Positions 9,295 to 18,251 of a DNA stretch of 64,000 nucleotides are shown piece by piece (the first letter of the stretch is position 1; the number at the start of each line of letters is the position of its first letter). The stretch comes from Mariprofundus sp. (lineage in GTDB: Bacteria > Pseudomonadota > Zetaproteobacteria > Mariprofundales > Mariprofundaceae). Position numbers and translations under genes: made by a program. Under the pieces are notes generated by a model, which was not told where the DNA came from, searched no databases, and saw only the letters and a list, made by a program, of their open reading frames with translations. Location of the stretch: positions 1-64,000 of the forward strand of contig JAJFLH010000026.1 in assembly GCA_021772775.1 (NCBI GenBank). The letters are read 5' to 3'.

Positions 9295-9966
9295 ATGGCT
9301 GAAATGCATGATCGCGCAATGCTGCTCAGGCGTATCCCCTATGGTGATACCTCATTAATCTGTCACTTCTTAACTGAACAACATGGGCGCATCGCCTTGA
9401 TGGTGCGGGGGGCGCGACGCCCTAAGAGCGGATTTCGAGCCAGTCTTGAGCCTTTGTATGCCTTAAGTATTGTATGGCGTCCTGGTCGCAGTGGTATGGG
9501 GACACTAACCGATGTGCAGCGCGGTCCGGCATATCTTCCTGTGTCGCAGTCACTCGATGGTTTGGAGTTGATGGCCATTACATCTCGGCTGTTCCAGGAA
9601 GGTGATCCGCATGGCTTTGATGAAGTGATTGCCTCGCTCGACATGCTTGCGAGCCAACATCAGCAGGGTTTGCTAATGGCTGTGTGGTCTTTGCTTGAAT
9701 CCGCAGGTTGGTTGGGCGATCTGTCGCACTGTTGGCAGTGTGGAAAAGATGCTGAGCCGAACATGTCCTGGAAACAGGCTAGTTTGATGTGCGAGTCGTG
9801 TGGCAGGGGGGTGAAAGTCTCTGTTGGATTACGAAAATCGATTGCAGCTGTGCTGGCTGGGCAGCAGGTTCGATTCAGCGACGTTGATGCAAAGAGTTGG
9901 CTCGATATGATACGGCAGCTGCTGTTGCAACATGATATTAAGTTAACGGATAGTTTTAAAGGATGA
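9295..9966 (+). CDS. recO: DNA repair protein RecO
   Basis: RecO works with RecF and RecR to load RecA on SSB-coated single-stranded DNA. The 223-residue product has an N-terminal OB fold ([20 protein letters not shown], then [11 protein letters not shown]). A helical C-terminal domain holds a four-cysteine zinc site, CWQCG and CESCG. The length is normal for the family. The ATG at 9295 follows a weak ribosome-binding site. pdxJ begins four bases after the stop, so recO-pdxJ-acpS form one operon, an order common in proteobacteria. Confidence 0.92.
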   Translation: MAEMHDRAMLLRRIPYGDTSLICHFLTEQHGRIALMVRGARRPKSGFRASLEPLYALSIVWRPGRSGMGTLTDVQRGPAYLPVSQSLDGLELMAITSRLFQEGDPHGFDEVIASLDMLASQHQQGLLMAVWSLLESAGWLGDLSHCWQCGKDAEPNMSWKQASLMCESCGRGVKVSVGLRKSIAAVLAGQQVRFSDVDAKSWLDMIRQLLLQHDIKLTDSFKG

Positions 9967-9970
9967 GAAG

Positions 9971-10684
9971 ATGATAAATTTGGGTGTAAATATTGATCAT
10001 ATTGCCACAATTAGGCAGGCGCGCGGGACAAATTACCCTGATCCCTTGCATGCTGTGCCTATCTGTCTGGCGGCTGGTGCTGGCAGCATTACAGCGCATC
10101 TGCGTGAGGATCGTCGCCATATTCAGGATCATGATATTGAGCGTTTGGCGGCAATGGATGGTTTGCATCTCAATATGGAGATGGGTGCAACTGATGAGAT
10201 GGTGGCCATTTGTGAGCGTTTACGTCCAGCGGCCTGTTGTTTGGTGCCGGAAAAACGTGAGGAGTTAACGACTGAGGGTGGTCTGGATGTGGTTGGGCAT
10301 CAGGCAAGGTTGGCTGATGTTGTGGCGCGTTTGTCCGCCGCTGGTGTGCGTGTTTCGATGTTTATTGATCCGATTGAGGAGCAAATTCGGGCCAGTAGTG
10401 AGATTGGTGCACCGGTGATTGAATTACACACCGGTCATTATGCCAACTTTAGGGGTGAACAGCAGGCCAATGAGTTGGCGGCGATCCGTGATGGTGCAAA
10501 ACTGGCTGCTGATATTGGTCTAATTGTGCACGCCGGGCATGGGCTGACGGTCGAAAATACGCCAGCTATTTGTGCAATCCCAGAGATAGAAGAGTTGAAT
10601 ATTGGTCATGCGATTGTGGCTGATGCGCTGTTCAAAGGTTTAAGGCAGGCAGTGATTGATTTTCGTGCGGTCATGACGCGTTGA
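9971..10684 (+). CDS. pdxJ: Pyridoxine 5'-phosphate synthase
   Basis: PdxJ condenses 1-deoxyxylulose 5-phosphate with 3-amino-2-oxopropyl phosphate to pyridoxine 5'-phosphate, the last ring-forming step of DXP-dependent vitamin B6 synthesis. It is a 237-residue TIM barrel. The start, [20 protein letters not shown], is almost invariant in the family, and [31 protein letters not shown] and the phosphate-binding [13 protein letters not shown] are all present. Length is normal. It overlaps acpS by four bases (TTGA), so the two are translationally coupled. Confidence 0.97.
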   Translation: MINLGVNIDHIATIRQARGTNYPDPLHAVPICLAAGAGSITAHLREDRRHIQDHDIERLAAMDGLHLNMEMGATDEMVAICERLRPAACCLVPEKREELTTEGGLDVVGHQARLADVVARLSAAGVRVSMFIDPIEEQIRASSEIGAPVIELHTGHYANFRGEQQANELAAIRDGAKLAADIGLIVHAGHGLTVENTPAICAIPEIEELNIGHAIVADALFKGLRQAVIDFRAVMTR

Positions 10685-11064
10685 TTGCAGGTGTTGGCGT
10701 TGATCGCATTGCGATTGAGAGAGTCGAAGCTGCGATAGAGCGTCATGGCGAGCGTTTTGTGCAGCGTATCTATACTGCAGGGGAGATTCGTCAGGCGCGG
10801 GCTAAAGGTCATCCGGCCAGACGTTTTGCCATGCTGTTTGCAGCCAAAGAAGCCGTGTCGAAGGCTTTAGGTACAGGTTTTAGAGAAGGTGTGGCTTTCG
10901 ACAGTATCGAGACGATTCATCAGGCCTCAGGCAAGCCTGATGTTATGCTGCATGCCGGTGCGAAAAAAAGAGCGGATGCGTTAGATATCCACTCTGTGCA
11001 TCTGTCACTGACCGATGATGATGGCGTGGCAATGGCTTTTGCTGTGGCAGAAACGGCAGCCTGA
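10681..11064 (+). CDS. acpS: Holo-[acyl-carrier-protein] synthase
   Basis: AcpS moves 4'-phosphopantetheine from CoA to the serine of acyl carrier protein and so activates fatty acid synthesis. The 127-residue product has the family's [13 protein letters not shown] start with its Mg-binding Asp. It also has [20 protein letters not shown] with the conserved Lys-Glu, and [16 protein letters not shown] near the end (family SxSHxxxxAxAxV; here the His is Thr). It starts at a TTG at 10681 inside the pdxJ stop codon; no later ATG would keep the first strand. pdxJ-acpS is a classic gene pair. Confidence 0.93.
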   Translation: MIAGVGVDRIAIERVEAAIERHGERFVQRIYTAGEIRQARAKGHPARRFAMLFAAKEAVSKALGTGFREGVAFDSIETIHQASGKPDVMLHAGAKKRADALDIHSVHLSLTDDDGVAMAFAVAETAA

Positions 11065-11066
11065 TT

Positions 11067-11477
11067 GTGCATGTCATGACGCGTTATGGCTGGACGTTTT
11101 TGTTGGTGGCTTATTGCGGTCTCATTTATTATATGTCCGATCAATCCAGATGGCTTGTGCCCGTTCCTGACCTGTTCAATATGCAGGACAAACTGATTCA
11201 TGCCTTAGCTTATGCTGTGATGGCATTGCTATTTTGGCAGGCAGGTAAGGCATGGATGATGCACCGTGGGAGAGTGGAGTGGCGTCTGTTGGCGCTGCTT
11301 TGTGTTATTTTTTGCTCTCTCTATGGTATGACGGATGAGTGGCATCAGTCATTTGTTGAGGGTAGGGATGGCAGTGTTTATGATTGGATGGCGGATACTT
11401 TGGGATCATTACTATTGACAATCACCCTGAAAAAATGGGAGTTTACGTTAATGTCCAAAAGTAACAGTTTAACGTAG
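11067..11477 (+). CDS. VanZ-like membrane protein
   Basis: A 136-residue inner-membrane protein with four predicted membrane segments and the VanZ pattern: YMSDQS after the first segment, DKLIHALAYAVMALLFW with the conserved Lys-His, and YGMTDEWHQSFVEGRDGSVYDWMAD, of which DEWHQ and the following Arg and Asp are the family signature. VanZ is linked to teicoplanin resistance, but most relatives have no known role. The GTG at 11067 lies two bases after the acpS stop. The last 15 residues are not conserved. It is probably the last gene of the recO-pdxJ-acpS operon or linked to nnrD/E. Confidence 0.78.
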   Translation: MHVMTRYGWTFLLVAYCGLIYYMSDQSRWLVPVPDLFNMQDKLIHALAYAVMALLFWQAGKAWMMHRGRVEWRLLALLCVIFCSLYGMTDEWHQSFVEGRDGSVYDWMADTLGSLLLTITLKKWEFTLMSKSNSLT

Positions 11478-11520
11478 CCGGTCTTGGGCTGGTAACACCG
11501 GCAGGGTAGGAGAGAGTCGC

Positions 11521-13086
11521 ATGAGTGAAACGCACATCTTAACAGCCGCTCAAATGCGTTGGGCCGATGAACAGTCGATCAAGTCTGGTATCTCAGGTTT
11601 TACCCTGATGGATCGCGCCGGACGTATACTATCTACAACAATCCTTGATTTGATGCCAGACTATGGTCGTGTGGTGATTGTGGCTGGTTCAGGCAATAAC
11701 GGTGGTGATGGTTATGCTGCGGCACATTATCTGCGCGCACGACGTATTCCGGTCACTATTGTCTCTCTTGTACCGTTGGCTGAATTAAGCGGTGAATCCA
11801 AGAAACATGCTGAAAGAGCGCGTAAAGATGGAACTAAAGTTTACGAAGTAGGTTCCGGTAACTGTGTTGAAGAGATCGAACGTTGGTTGCATAGAGCGGT
11901 AGTGGTTGTCGATGCCATTTTTGGCATTGGTTTGAACCGGAAGCTGGATGCTTCGATGGTAAGTGTGGTGAACTGCATTAATCAAACGGATCGATTGGTT
12001 TTGAGTGTGGATATTGCATCCGGCCTTTGTGCTGATAGCGGCGAGGTGATGGGAGCAGCTGTTGAAGCTGATTATACCTTGCCCATTGCTGCGTCGAAAT
12101 GGGGGCACTGGTTGGCTGAGGGGCGTGACTATTCAGGCAAGCTGCTCAATGTTGCTGATATTGGGGTGTCCGAATCCACCATTAAACAATCCTGGCGTCA
12201 CGCAGGTGATGATGGGGATGAGTTCAGTGCACATAGCACCTGTTTGATTAATGATAGTTTTCTCGACTCGGCGTGGCCGGAGCGCTCTCGTCTTACCCAT
12301 AAAGGCAGTTACGGTCATGTTTGTGTGTTCGGTGGTTCTGTTGGTTATACCGGAGCACCACAATTGGCAGGGCTTGGCGCTTATGCGGCAGGCGCTGGTC
12401 TGACTACACTAATCTGTCCGGATAATATCTGGCCTGTGGTGGCAGCTGTAAACCTGGAAGTCATGTGTCAGCCGGAATCGTCGGCCTGCTGGAAACATGT
12501 TGATGCTATTGTTGCAGGCCCCGGTTGGGGTGTTGATCAGGGCGAATTGTTACAAACGATCTTGGTTAGTGAGAAACCTCTACTACTCGATGCCGATGCA
12601 CTTAATATAATCGCTACCGATGATGCTATGAAACAGCAGCTTGCAGCTCGATCCAAACAGGATGGGGTAATGACTGTCATGACACCGCATCCTGGTGAAG
12701 CAGCAAGATTGCTTGGCTGTTCGAGTCAATATGTTCAGAAAAACCGTAAGGAGTCGGTGCTTGCATTGACTACCCGTTATGCTTGTTGGGTGGTGTTAAA
12801 AGGATCGGAAACGTTGATCGCTTCACCTGATGGAGATATTTATCTCAATCCTTTCGGTTCGGCGCAATTGGCCGTTGCAGGTTCTGGTGATGTGTTGGCT
12901 GGTATGATCGGTACACAGCTTGCTAAAGCGGCGATTCACCCTTCAGATCTGGGGGTGTTAATCTCTTCAGCCGTGGCTTTGCATGGTAAGGCTGGTGAGC
13001 ATAGCGGCTGGTATCTGGCTGGTGAACTGGCCAAACAGGTTGCAAGCCTGCGTCAGCGTATCGAACGCGATGGCAAGGTTGTATAA
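11521..13086 (+). CDS. nnr: Bifunctional NAD(P)H-hydrate epimerase / ADP-dependent dehydratase
   Basis: This enzyme repairs NADH and NADPH that have been hydrated by heat or side reactions. Residues 1-215 are the epimerase (YjeF_N) domain, with VVIVAGSGNNGGDGYAAAHY binding the nucleotide and DAIFGIGLNR near the active site. Residues 245-521 are the dehydratase (YjeF_C) domain: KGSYGHVCVFGGSVGYTGAP, then VAGPGWG, LLLDADALN, TPHPGEAARLL and the ATP-site loop AVAGSGDVLAGMIG. Its 521 residues match E. coli YjeF (NnrDE). The ATG at 11521 follows GGAGAG. Confidence 0.95.
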   Translation: MSETHILTAAQMRWADEQSIKSGISGFTLMDRAGRILSTTILDLMPDYGRVVIVAGSGNNGGDGYAAAHYLRARRIPVTIVSLVPLAELSGESKKHAERARKDGTKVYEVGSGNCVEEIERWLHRAVVVVDAIFGIGLNRKLDASMVSVVNCINQTDRLVLSVDIASGLCADSGEVMGAAVEADYTLPIAASKWGHWLAEGRDYSGKLLNVADIGVSESTIKQSWRHAGDDGDEFSAHSTCLINDSFLDSAWPERSRLTHKGSYGHVCVFGGSVGYTGAPQLAGLGAYAAGAGLTTLICPDNIWPVVAAVNLEVMCQPESSACWKHVDAIVAGPGWGVDQGELLQTILVSEKPLLLDADALNIIATDDAMKQQLAARSKQDGVMTVMTPHPGEAARLLGCSSQYVQKNRKESVLALTTRYACWVVLKGSETLIASPDGDIYLNPFGSAQLAVAGSGDVLAGMIGTQLAKAAIHPSDLGVLISSAVALHGKAGEHSGWYLAGELAKQVASLRQRIERDGKVV

Positions 13087-13140
13087 ACAGGCATAGTATC
13101 TCAGTGTTTATTAACCGGTGTTGGAAGGGGTAATCTTTAT

Positions 13141-13545
13141 ATGAGCGAGCAGCCAGTAAAACATCAGCGCCCGACCTTGCCGCGCCCATTGTCTCCCCGA
13201 TTATCTATTTACCGCTGGCGTGCTCCTATGCTTGCCAGTATCGCGCACCGAGCCAGTGGTGTGGTGTTGATTCTATTTGTCCCTCTCTATCTATGGTTGT
13301 TGCACGGTATGACCGGCAGCCCTGACCATTACGCGGCCACTTTAGAGTGGTTACATTCGATGTCAGGAAAATTCTCCTTATGGCTTGTCGGTCTGGCGCT
13401 GGTATATCACTTCGCTAATGGTATTCGGTACCTCTGTTTGGATTCTGGCTGGGGTGAAAGCCGAGCAATGATGCGGTTTAATGCCAAGCTGGTGCTTGTT
13501 ATCGCCGGCGTTGCTGCGCTTGCGCTGTTCTGGATGTTGTCATGA
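13141..13545 (+). CDS. sdhC: Succinate dehydrogenase cytochrome b subunit
   Basis: The larger membrane anchor of complex II, which passes electrons from succinate to quinone. The 134-residue product has RPLSPRLSIYRW and SIAHRASGVVL, the quinone-site signature of SdhC, three membrane segments, and HFANGIRYLCLD, whose His (about residue 84 of the family) is the haem b ligand. A good AAGGGG ribosome-binding site precedes the ATG at 13141. It overlaps sdhD by four bases (ATGA), so the two anchors are made in equal amounts. Confidence 0.94.
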   Translation: MSEQPVKHQRPTLPRPLSPRLSIYRWRAPMLASIAHRASGVVLILFVPLYLWLLHGMTGSPDHYAATLEWLHSMSGKFSLWLVGLALVYHFANGIRYLCLDSGWGESRAMMRFNAKLVLVIAGVAALALFWMLS

Positions 13546-13901
13546 GAACCATTAAAGAGCCCGGTTCAGCCCATAGCGGCTTGTCTGATTGGTACTGGCA
13601 GCGCCTCTCTGCAGTAGTGCTGGCAGTGTTGTTGCCGCTGCCCTTCTTTCTGTTGGTGGCAGTCTATTCTGGCAGTGTTGATCAACAGGGGCTGTTGGAT
13701 GTGCTGGATCATGTTGCCTCCCGTGTACTGCATTCGGTATTGATTTTGGCTCTGATTATTCACGCTTATATTGGTTTGAAAGTTATATTGGAAGATTATG
13801 TGCATGTGCTCGGTTGGCGAATTCCATTGATCGGGACGATGTTGGTCATGATGAGCGGGTTTGGTATCTGGTGGTTGGCACTCATCTGGGCTTGGGCTTA
13901 A
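13542..13901 (+). CDS. sdhD: Succinate dehydrogenase membrane anchor
   Basis: The second membrane anchor of complex II, 119 residues with three membrane segments. GLSDWYWQRLSAVVLA is the typical SdhD start with its conserved Trp-Gln-Arg near the quinone site, and HAYIGLKVILEDYVH carries the conserved haem-region His and the Asp-Tyr pair. The ATG overlaps the sdhC stop codon. A 45-base gap with its own ribosome-binding site leads to sdhA. Confidence 0.93.
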   Translation: MRTIKEPGSAHSGLSDWYWQRLSAVVLAVLLPLPFFLLVAVYSGSVDQQGLLDVLDHVASRVLHSVLILALIIHAYIGLKVILEDYVHVLGWRIPLIGTMLVMMSGFGIWWLALIWAWA

Positions 13902-13946
13902 TCTGAATAGCTACCATATGTTGAATTTCTGGTTTAAGGAGCTGAT

Positions 13947-15761
13947 TTGACTTATTTGTCGACGGATAAGGTTGAAAATCATTTTCACGATGTGGTTATC
14001 ATCGGTTCTGGTGGAGCCGGTATGCGCTGTGCATTGGATCTGGCTGATGCCGGACACCGTGTGGCGATTGTTACCAAGGTGTTGCCGACGCGTTCGCATA
14101 CAGTGGCTGCTCAGGGCGGTATTAATGCCTCGCTGGGTAATGTGGATTCCGATCACTGGCATTGGCATATGTATGATACAGTGAAAGGTTCGGATTATCT
14201 TGGTGATCAGGATGCCATTGAGTATATGTGCAGGGCAGCCCCTCGTATTGTGCGCGAGCTGGAGCATCAGGGTGTGGCATTCTCACGATTGGAAGATGGC
14301 ACGATTTACCAGCGTCCATTTGGTGGTCAATCGCTCAAGTTTGGTGAAGGTGGTCAGGCATCACGCACTTGTGCGGCAGCAGATCGCACCGGTCACGCTA
14401 TCTTACATAGCCTCTATCAGCAAAACCTGCGGGCTGGTACGCATTTCTATCAAGAGTTTTTTGCCCTCGATCTGATTACCGATGAGAATGGTTGTCATGG
14501 TGTGATGGCGTGGGATATTGCCAATGGAACTTATCACCTGTTTCAGGCCAAGGCGGTGATTTTAGCGACGGGGGGTGCGGGGCGTGTGTTCAAGGTAACA
14601 ACCAATGCGCATATCTGTACCGGTGACGGTGGTGCACTTACACTTGCTGCCGGCCTGCCGATGGAAGATATGGAGTTTTTCCAGTTTCATCCGACTGGTA
14701 TTGCCGATGTTGGCCCCTTGATTTCAGAAGGTGTGCGTGGTGAAGGTGGTTATCTGTTGAATTCCGAAGGTGAACGTTTTATGGAGCGTTATGCGCCGAC
14801 AGCCAAAGATCTGGCCAGTCGCGATGTTGTTTCCCGTGCTATTGCTCTGGAGATACGGGAAGGGCGCGGTTGCGGGCCAAACAAAGATCATGCATTGCTG
14901 AAAGTTGATCATCTGGGTGAGCAGTTGATTTTAGAGCGCCTGCCAAATATTCACGAACTGGCGCTGCGTTTCGCTGGAGTGGATTGTACAAAAGAACCCA
15001 TCCCGGTGCAGCCGACTATGCATTACACCATGGGTGGCACGCCCACCAATCGACATACTGAAGTGGTTTATACAGATGGGGATAAGCAGGAGAAAGTGTT
15101 TCCCGGTCTTTTTGCTATTGGTGAAGGGGCTTGTGTGTCGGTGCACGGAGCCAACCGTCTGGGTGGTAACTCATTGCTGGAAATTGTGGTCTTCGGTCAT
15201 GCCTGTGGTGTGCGTGTGCAGGAGTATCTGGCGGCACAGCACTATCACGCACCGCTTGACCCCGATTGTTGGAAAACTGCAGTGCAACGTGTGGAGCGCT
15301 GGTTTGATTCGATTCAGACAGGTGATAAAGAGGGGACTAGAGCTACATCGCGGGTGGCCAATGTTCGAGCTCGCATGCAAACCATTATGCAGGATCATTT
15401 TAGTGTCTACCGTACTGAAGATGTGATGGCTGAAGGTGTAAAGGCTATCGAGGCGCTTGTCGGTGATTTAAGATCAGCTTGTATCGATGATGCTTGTCGT
15501 GTTTTTAATACGGATTTGGTGGAAGCGCTGGAGTTGGAAAACTTAATGGCGCTGGCGCGTGTGACGGCTGCTGGTGCACATGCCCGCACTGAATCCCGAG
15601 GCGCCCATGCCCGAGATGATTATCCTGAACGCGATGATGTGAACTGGCAAAAGCATACGCTGGCTTCGATCAAGGATGGTAAAGTAAAACTCGATTATAA
15701 AGCAGTGCGAACGATACCGATGACGGTGGACTCCTTTCCACCCAAAAAGAGGGTGTACTGA
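13947..15761 (+). CDS. sdhA: Succinate dehydrogenase flavoprotein subunit
   Basis: The catalytic subunit that oxidises succinate to fumarate with covalent FAD. The 604-residue product has [17 protein letters not shown] (FAD-binding), [16 protein letters not shown] with the His that carries the flavin, [21 protein letters not shown] with the active-site Arg and Glu, and [18 protein letters not shown]. The start is a TTG at 13947, five bases after AAGGAG; there is no ATG before the FAD motif. The C-terminal part has [16 protein letters not shown], as expected. Its stop overlaps the sdhB start by one base. Confidence 0.97.
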   Translation: MTYLSTDKVENHFHDVVIIGSGGAGMRCALDLADAGHRVAIVTKVLPTRSHTVAAQGGINASLGNVDSDHWHWHMYDTVKGSDYLGDQDAIEYMCRAAPRIVRELEHQGVAFSRLEDGTIYQRPFGGQSLKFGEGGQASRTCAAADRTGHAILHSLYQQNLRAGTHFYQEFFALDLITDENGCHGVMAWDIANGTYHLFQAKAVILATGGAGRVFKVTTNAHICTGDGGALTLAAGLPMEDMEFFQFHPTGIADVGPLISEGVRGEGGYLLNSEGERFMERYAPTAKDLASRDVVSRAIALEIREGRGCGPNKDHALLKVDHLGEQLILERLPNIHELALRFAGVDCTKEPIPVQPTMHYTMGGTPTNRHTEVVYTDGDKQEKVFPGLFAIGEGACVSVHGANRLGGNSLLEIVVFGHACGVRVQEYLAAQHYHAPLDPDCWKTAVQRVERWFDSIQTGDKEGTRATSRVANVRARMQTIMQDHFSVYRTEDVMAEGVKAIEALVGDLRSACIDDACRVFNTDLVEALELENLMALARVTAAGAHARTESRGAHARDDYPERDDVNWQKHTLASIKDGKVKLDYKAVRTIPMTVDSFPPKKRVY

Positions 15762-16471
15762 TGGCAGAGATGATCAAACTCTCTATTTTTCGTCACGATC
15801 CTGATGGTGATGGCAAACCGTTCATGCAGGCATTTGAAGTGCCGCTGTTGCAGCCGGGTATGAAATTGCTCGATGCCCTGAACTACATCAAATGGGAGCT
15901 GGATGGCACGCTGACCTATCGTCGTTCGTGTGGGGAAGGTGTGTGTGGCTCCGATGGTCTGAATATCAATGGCGTGAACGGTTTGGCATGTATTACGCCG
16001 ATAGAGGGGTTGAAGCAGCCGATTCATGTGCGACCGTTGCCATCGATGCAGGTGATTCGTGATCTGGTGGTGGATATGGATCATTTTTTTGATCAGTACC
16101 GTCAGGTCAAACCCTGGTTGCAGTCCGATTCACCACTGCCTGAGCATGAGCGTCTGCAGTCGCCTGAAGATCGCGAACGCTTGAATGGTTCATATGAGTG
16201 TATCCTGTGTGCTTGTTGTACTACCGCTTGTCCATCGTGGTGGTGGAATGGCGATCGCTTTCTTGGCCCGGCTGCGTTGTTGCAGGCCAATCGCTGGATT
16301 GTTGATTCGCGTGATGAAGCGACAGGAGATCGATTGGATCAGGTTGAAGATGCGTTCAGGCTGTATCGTTGCCATCAGATTATGAATTGTATGGATGCCT
16401 GCCCGAAAGAGCTTAACCCCACCGCTGCGATTGGCCATATCAAACGTAAACTGGTATCGCGCAAGTCATAA
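15761..16471 (+). CDS. sdhB: Succinate dehydrogenase iron-sulphur subunit
   Basis: This subunit carries electrons from FAD to quinone through three clusters. All ligand sets are visible in 236 residues: SCGEGVCGSDGLNINGVNGL for the [2Fe-2S] cluster, CILCACCTTACP for the [4Fe-4S] cluster, and CHQIMNCMDACPKELNP for the [3Fe-4S] cluster. The second position of the 2Fe-2S motif is GVCGSD, as in bacterial SdhB. The ATG at 15761 overlaps the sdhA stop codon. sdhE begins two bases after the stop. Confidence 0.97.
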   Translation: MAEMIKLSIFRHDPDGDGKPFMQAFEVPLLQPGMKLLDALNYIKWELDGTLTYRRSCGEGVCGSDGLNINGVNGLACITPIEGLKQPIHVRPLPSMQVIRDLVVDMDHFFDQYRQVKPWLQSDSPLPEHERLQSPEDRERLNGSYECILCACCTTACPSWWWNGDRFLGPAALLQANRWIVDSRDEATGDRLDQVEDAFRLYRCHQIMNCMDACPKELNPTAAIGHIKRKLVSRKS

Positions 16472-16472
16472 A

Positions 16473-16703
16473 ATGCATGAATCTGAAATTGCTGTGCGTC
16501 GTTTACGCTACCGTTTGAATCGTCAGGGTATGTTGGAGCTGGATGCGTGGTTAAGCCCTCTGTTGCAGGCTGATTTTAAAGTTGATGGCGTTATGGATGC
16601 GATGGATCTGCTGTTAGGATGTGAACCACCTGAATTACAGGCTATGATGCACGGCGAAAAAGATGTGCCGGAGTGTTTGAAGATATGGTTATCCGACAAA
16701 TAA
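16473..16703 (+). CDS. sdhE: FAD assembly factor SdhE
   Basis: SdhE helps attach FAD to SdhA. The 76-residue product fits the family (about 80-90 residues): RRLRYRLNRQGMLELDAWLS corresponds to the RxRGxxELDxxL signature, although the usual RRG is spelled NRQG here. It ends with LLGCEPPELQ and a hydrophobic Trp segment (CLKIWLSDK). The ATG at 16473 is chosen because conservation starts there and it directly follows the sdhB stop. Placement after sdhCDAB supports the call. Its end overlaps the next gene by 19 bases. Confidence 0.85.
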   Translation: MHESEIAVRRLRYRLNRQGMLELDAWLSPLLQADFKVDGVMDAMDLLLGCEPPELQAMMHGEKDVPECLKIWLSDK

Positions 16704-17431
16704 ATATTAAAATTGTATTGCTCACAATCGTGCTGATGTTGCTTTCGTCCTGTTCGGCGCTGCAGTCCACTGCACCTGTAAAACCTGTTGAAGTCAGCTC
16801 GATGCTGGTCTTTGAACCGGATCGTGTTGATATGGGGATAGTGAAAGAGGGTGAGGATGCCATCGTGTTCTTGCGGGTGCGCAATGCAGGTGATGTGATG
16901 GCAACTATAGCGACGGTGGAAACCTCCTGCGGTTGCAGTGTGGCGGAGCCTGAACAGAGTTTGTTGATGCCGGGGGCTTTTACACGCATCAAAGTGGTAG
17001 TGGATACATTTGCCAAGCAGGGCGATGCTAAAAAGTGGGTGCAGCTGACCGATGATCTGGGCCATCATAACAGAGCATGGTTGAACCTTAAGGTGGTAGA
17101 AAACCCTCATTTGCAGAGTTCGGCTCGTAGCATTTTCCAGGGTAAATGTGCTGCCTGCCATTTTGATGCAGCCAAAGGGCGAAGCAAAGGCCCTGAGATA
17201 TATACGGCCGTTTGCGGTATGTGTCATGGAGACAAGGGGCAGGGGGCAGCGGCTCCTTCACTGCAGCAGCATCATGATGCTGATATTCTGGCTGCTGTGA
17301 TTGCCAATGGCACTGGTACGCATCACATGCCTGGTTTTGCATTGAATCAGGGTGGTCCATTGACTGATCAGCAAATAACTGAGCTGAGTAAATGGTTATC
17401 TACACTGGACGAAACGGGTCAAAAACGTTAG
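16685..17431 (+). CDS. DUF1573-like plus cytochrome c lipoprotein
   Basis: A 248-residue exported lipoprotein: a hydrophobic signal segment is followed by the lipobox LLSSC. Residues about 35-145 form an immunoglobulin-like DUF1573 domain (FEPDRVDMGIVKEGEDAIVF, then VRNAGDVMATIATVETSCGC), known from periplasmic proteins and often next to cytochromes. The C-terminal 100 residues are a cytochrome c domain with two haem motifs close together, CAACH (155-159) and CGMCH (177-181), and a likely Met ligand in HHMPGF. The ATG at 16685 lies inside sdhE, which ties the gene to the sdh operon; a GTG at 16673 is a less likely start. The role is unknown; periplasmic electron transfer is inferred. Confidence 0.75.
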   Translation: MVIRQINIKIVLLTIVLMLLSSCSALQSTAPVKPVEVSSMLVFEPDRVDMGIVKEGEDAIVFLRVRNAGDVMATIATVETSCGCSVAEPEQSLLMPGAFTRIKVVVDTFAKQGDAKKWVQLTDDLGHHNRAWLNLKVVENPHLQSSARSIFQGKCAACHFDAAKGRSKGPEIYTAVCGMCHGDKGQGAAAPSLQQHHDADILAAVIANGTGTHHMPGFALNQGGPLTDQQITELSKWLSTLDETGQKR

Positions 17432-17461
17432 AAAGCACCACTCAATTAAGGGAGCATTTTC

Positions 17462-18133
17462 ATGAAAAAAGATACAGTTATTGCACCATCCATTTTATCG
17501 GCCGATTTTGCCCGTTTGGGTGAAGAGATTAAGGCCATTGATGACGGTGGTTGTGATTGGGTTCATTTTGATGTGATGGATGGTTCATTCGTTCCTCCTA
17601 TCACTATTGGCGACAACATCTGCAAAGCTATTCGTTCTTATACCGACAAAACTATTGATGTGCATTTGATGGTGAATCATCCGGATACGCAGGTTGAAGC
17701 ATTTGCTAAAGCTGGTGCTAATATTATTACTGTGCATCAGGAAGCATGTATACACCTTGAGCGTACACTGCAGTTAATCCGTTCATACGGTGTTAAAGCG
17801 GGCGTGAGTCTAAATCCTGGTACACCTGTCTCTACCATTAAAAATGTGTTGCATTGCACTGACCTGGTATTGCTGATGAGTGTGAATCCCGGTTATGGCG
17901 GACAGTCATACATTCATGCTGTGACGGATAAGATTCGTGAAGCGCGTCAGATGTTAGATGATGCAGGTTCTGATGCATGGTTGGAAGTTGATGGCGGCGT
18001 AAACATCAAGACTGTTGAAGAAGTAGCTGCAGCCGGTGCTGATGCACTGGTAGCTGGATCTGCTGTCTATGGTGCAGATGATTATGCTAAGGCAATTAAA
18101 GATATCAGAGACCTTGCTAATAACGCATCATAA
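17462..18133 (+). CDS. rpe: Ribulose-phosphate 3-epimerase
   Basis: Rpe interconverts ribulose 5-phosphate and xylulose 5-phosphate in the pentose phosphate and Calvin cycles. The 223-residue TIM barrel has IAPSILSADFARLGEEI, then HFDVMDGSFVPPITIG with metal and catalytic residues, DVHLMV, NPGTP, MSVNPGYGGQ, LEVDGGVN and the phosphate-binding GADALVAGSAVYG. The ATG at 17462 follows AAGGGAG. It lies between the sdh block and petABC with gaps of about 30 and 118 bases. Confidence 0.96.
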   Translation: MKKDTVIAPSILSADFARLGEEIKAIDDGGCDWVHFDVMDGSFVPPITIGDNICKAIRSYTDKTIDVHLMVNHPDTQVEAFAKAGANIITVHQEACIHLERTLQLIRSYGVKAGVSLNPGTPVSTIKNVLHCTDLVLLMSVNPGYGGQSYIHAVTDKIREARQMLDDAGSDAWLEVDGGVNIKTVEEVAAAGADALVAGSAVYGADDYAKAIKDIRDLANNAS

Positions 18134-18174
18134 ACACAATAAAAATAAGGCTATAAGCACTGTGTGCCGAATAG

Positions 18175-18203
18175 TTGACCATCAGCCAAAGCGCTGATAG
18201 CTA
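18175..18203 (+). promoter_or_regulatory. Possible petABC promoter with an inverted repeat in its spacer
   Basis: TTGACC at 18175-18180 is a good -35 box. Seventeen bases further lies a weak -10 candidate (TAGCTA, 18198-18203), 49 bases before petA. The spacer contains an inverted repeat, ATCAGC-CAAAGC-GCTGAT (18181-18198). A protein bound there would block the promoter. The promoter call rests on hexamer spacing only. Confidence 0.3.
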
Positions 18204-18251
18204 TGCGAACTTATTTTTTGTACGAGAAACATTTATAGAGGGGGGAAAACT

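Noticed and set aside
16673-16684. GTG at 16673 as start of the DUF1573 lipoprotein
   Set aside because: The ATG at 16685 gives a normal signal peptide; the extra four residues add acidic residues before it.
17088-17360. Minus-strand reading frames inside the cytochrome lipoprotein, sdh and kinase genes
   Set aside because: They lie antisense to strongly conserved genes, have no ribosome-binding sites and no family features.
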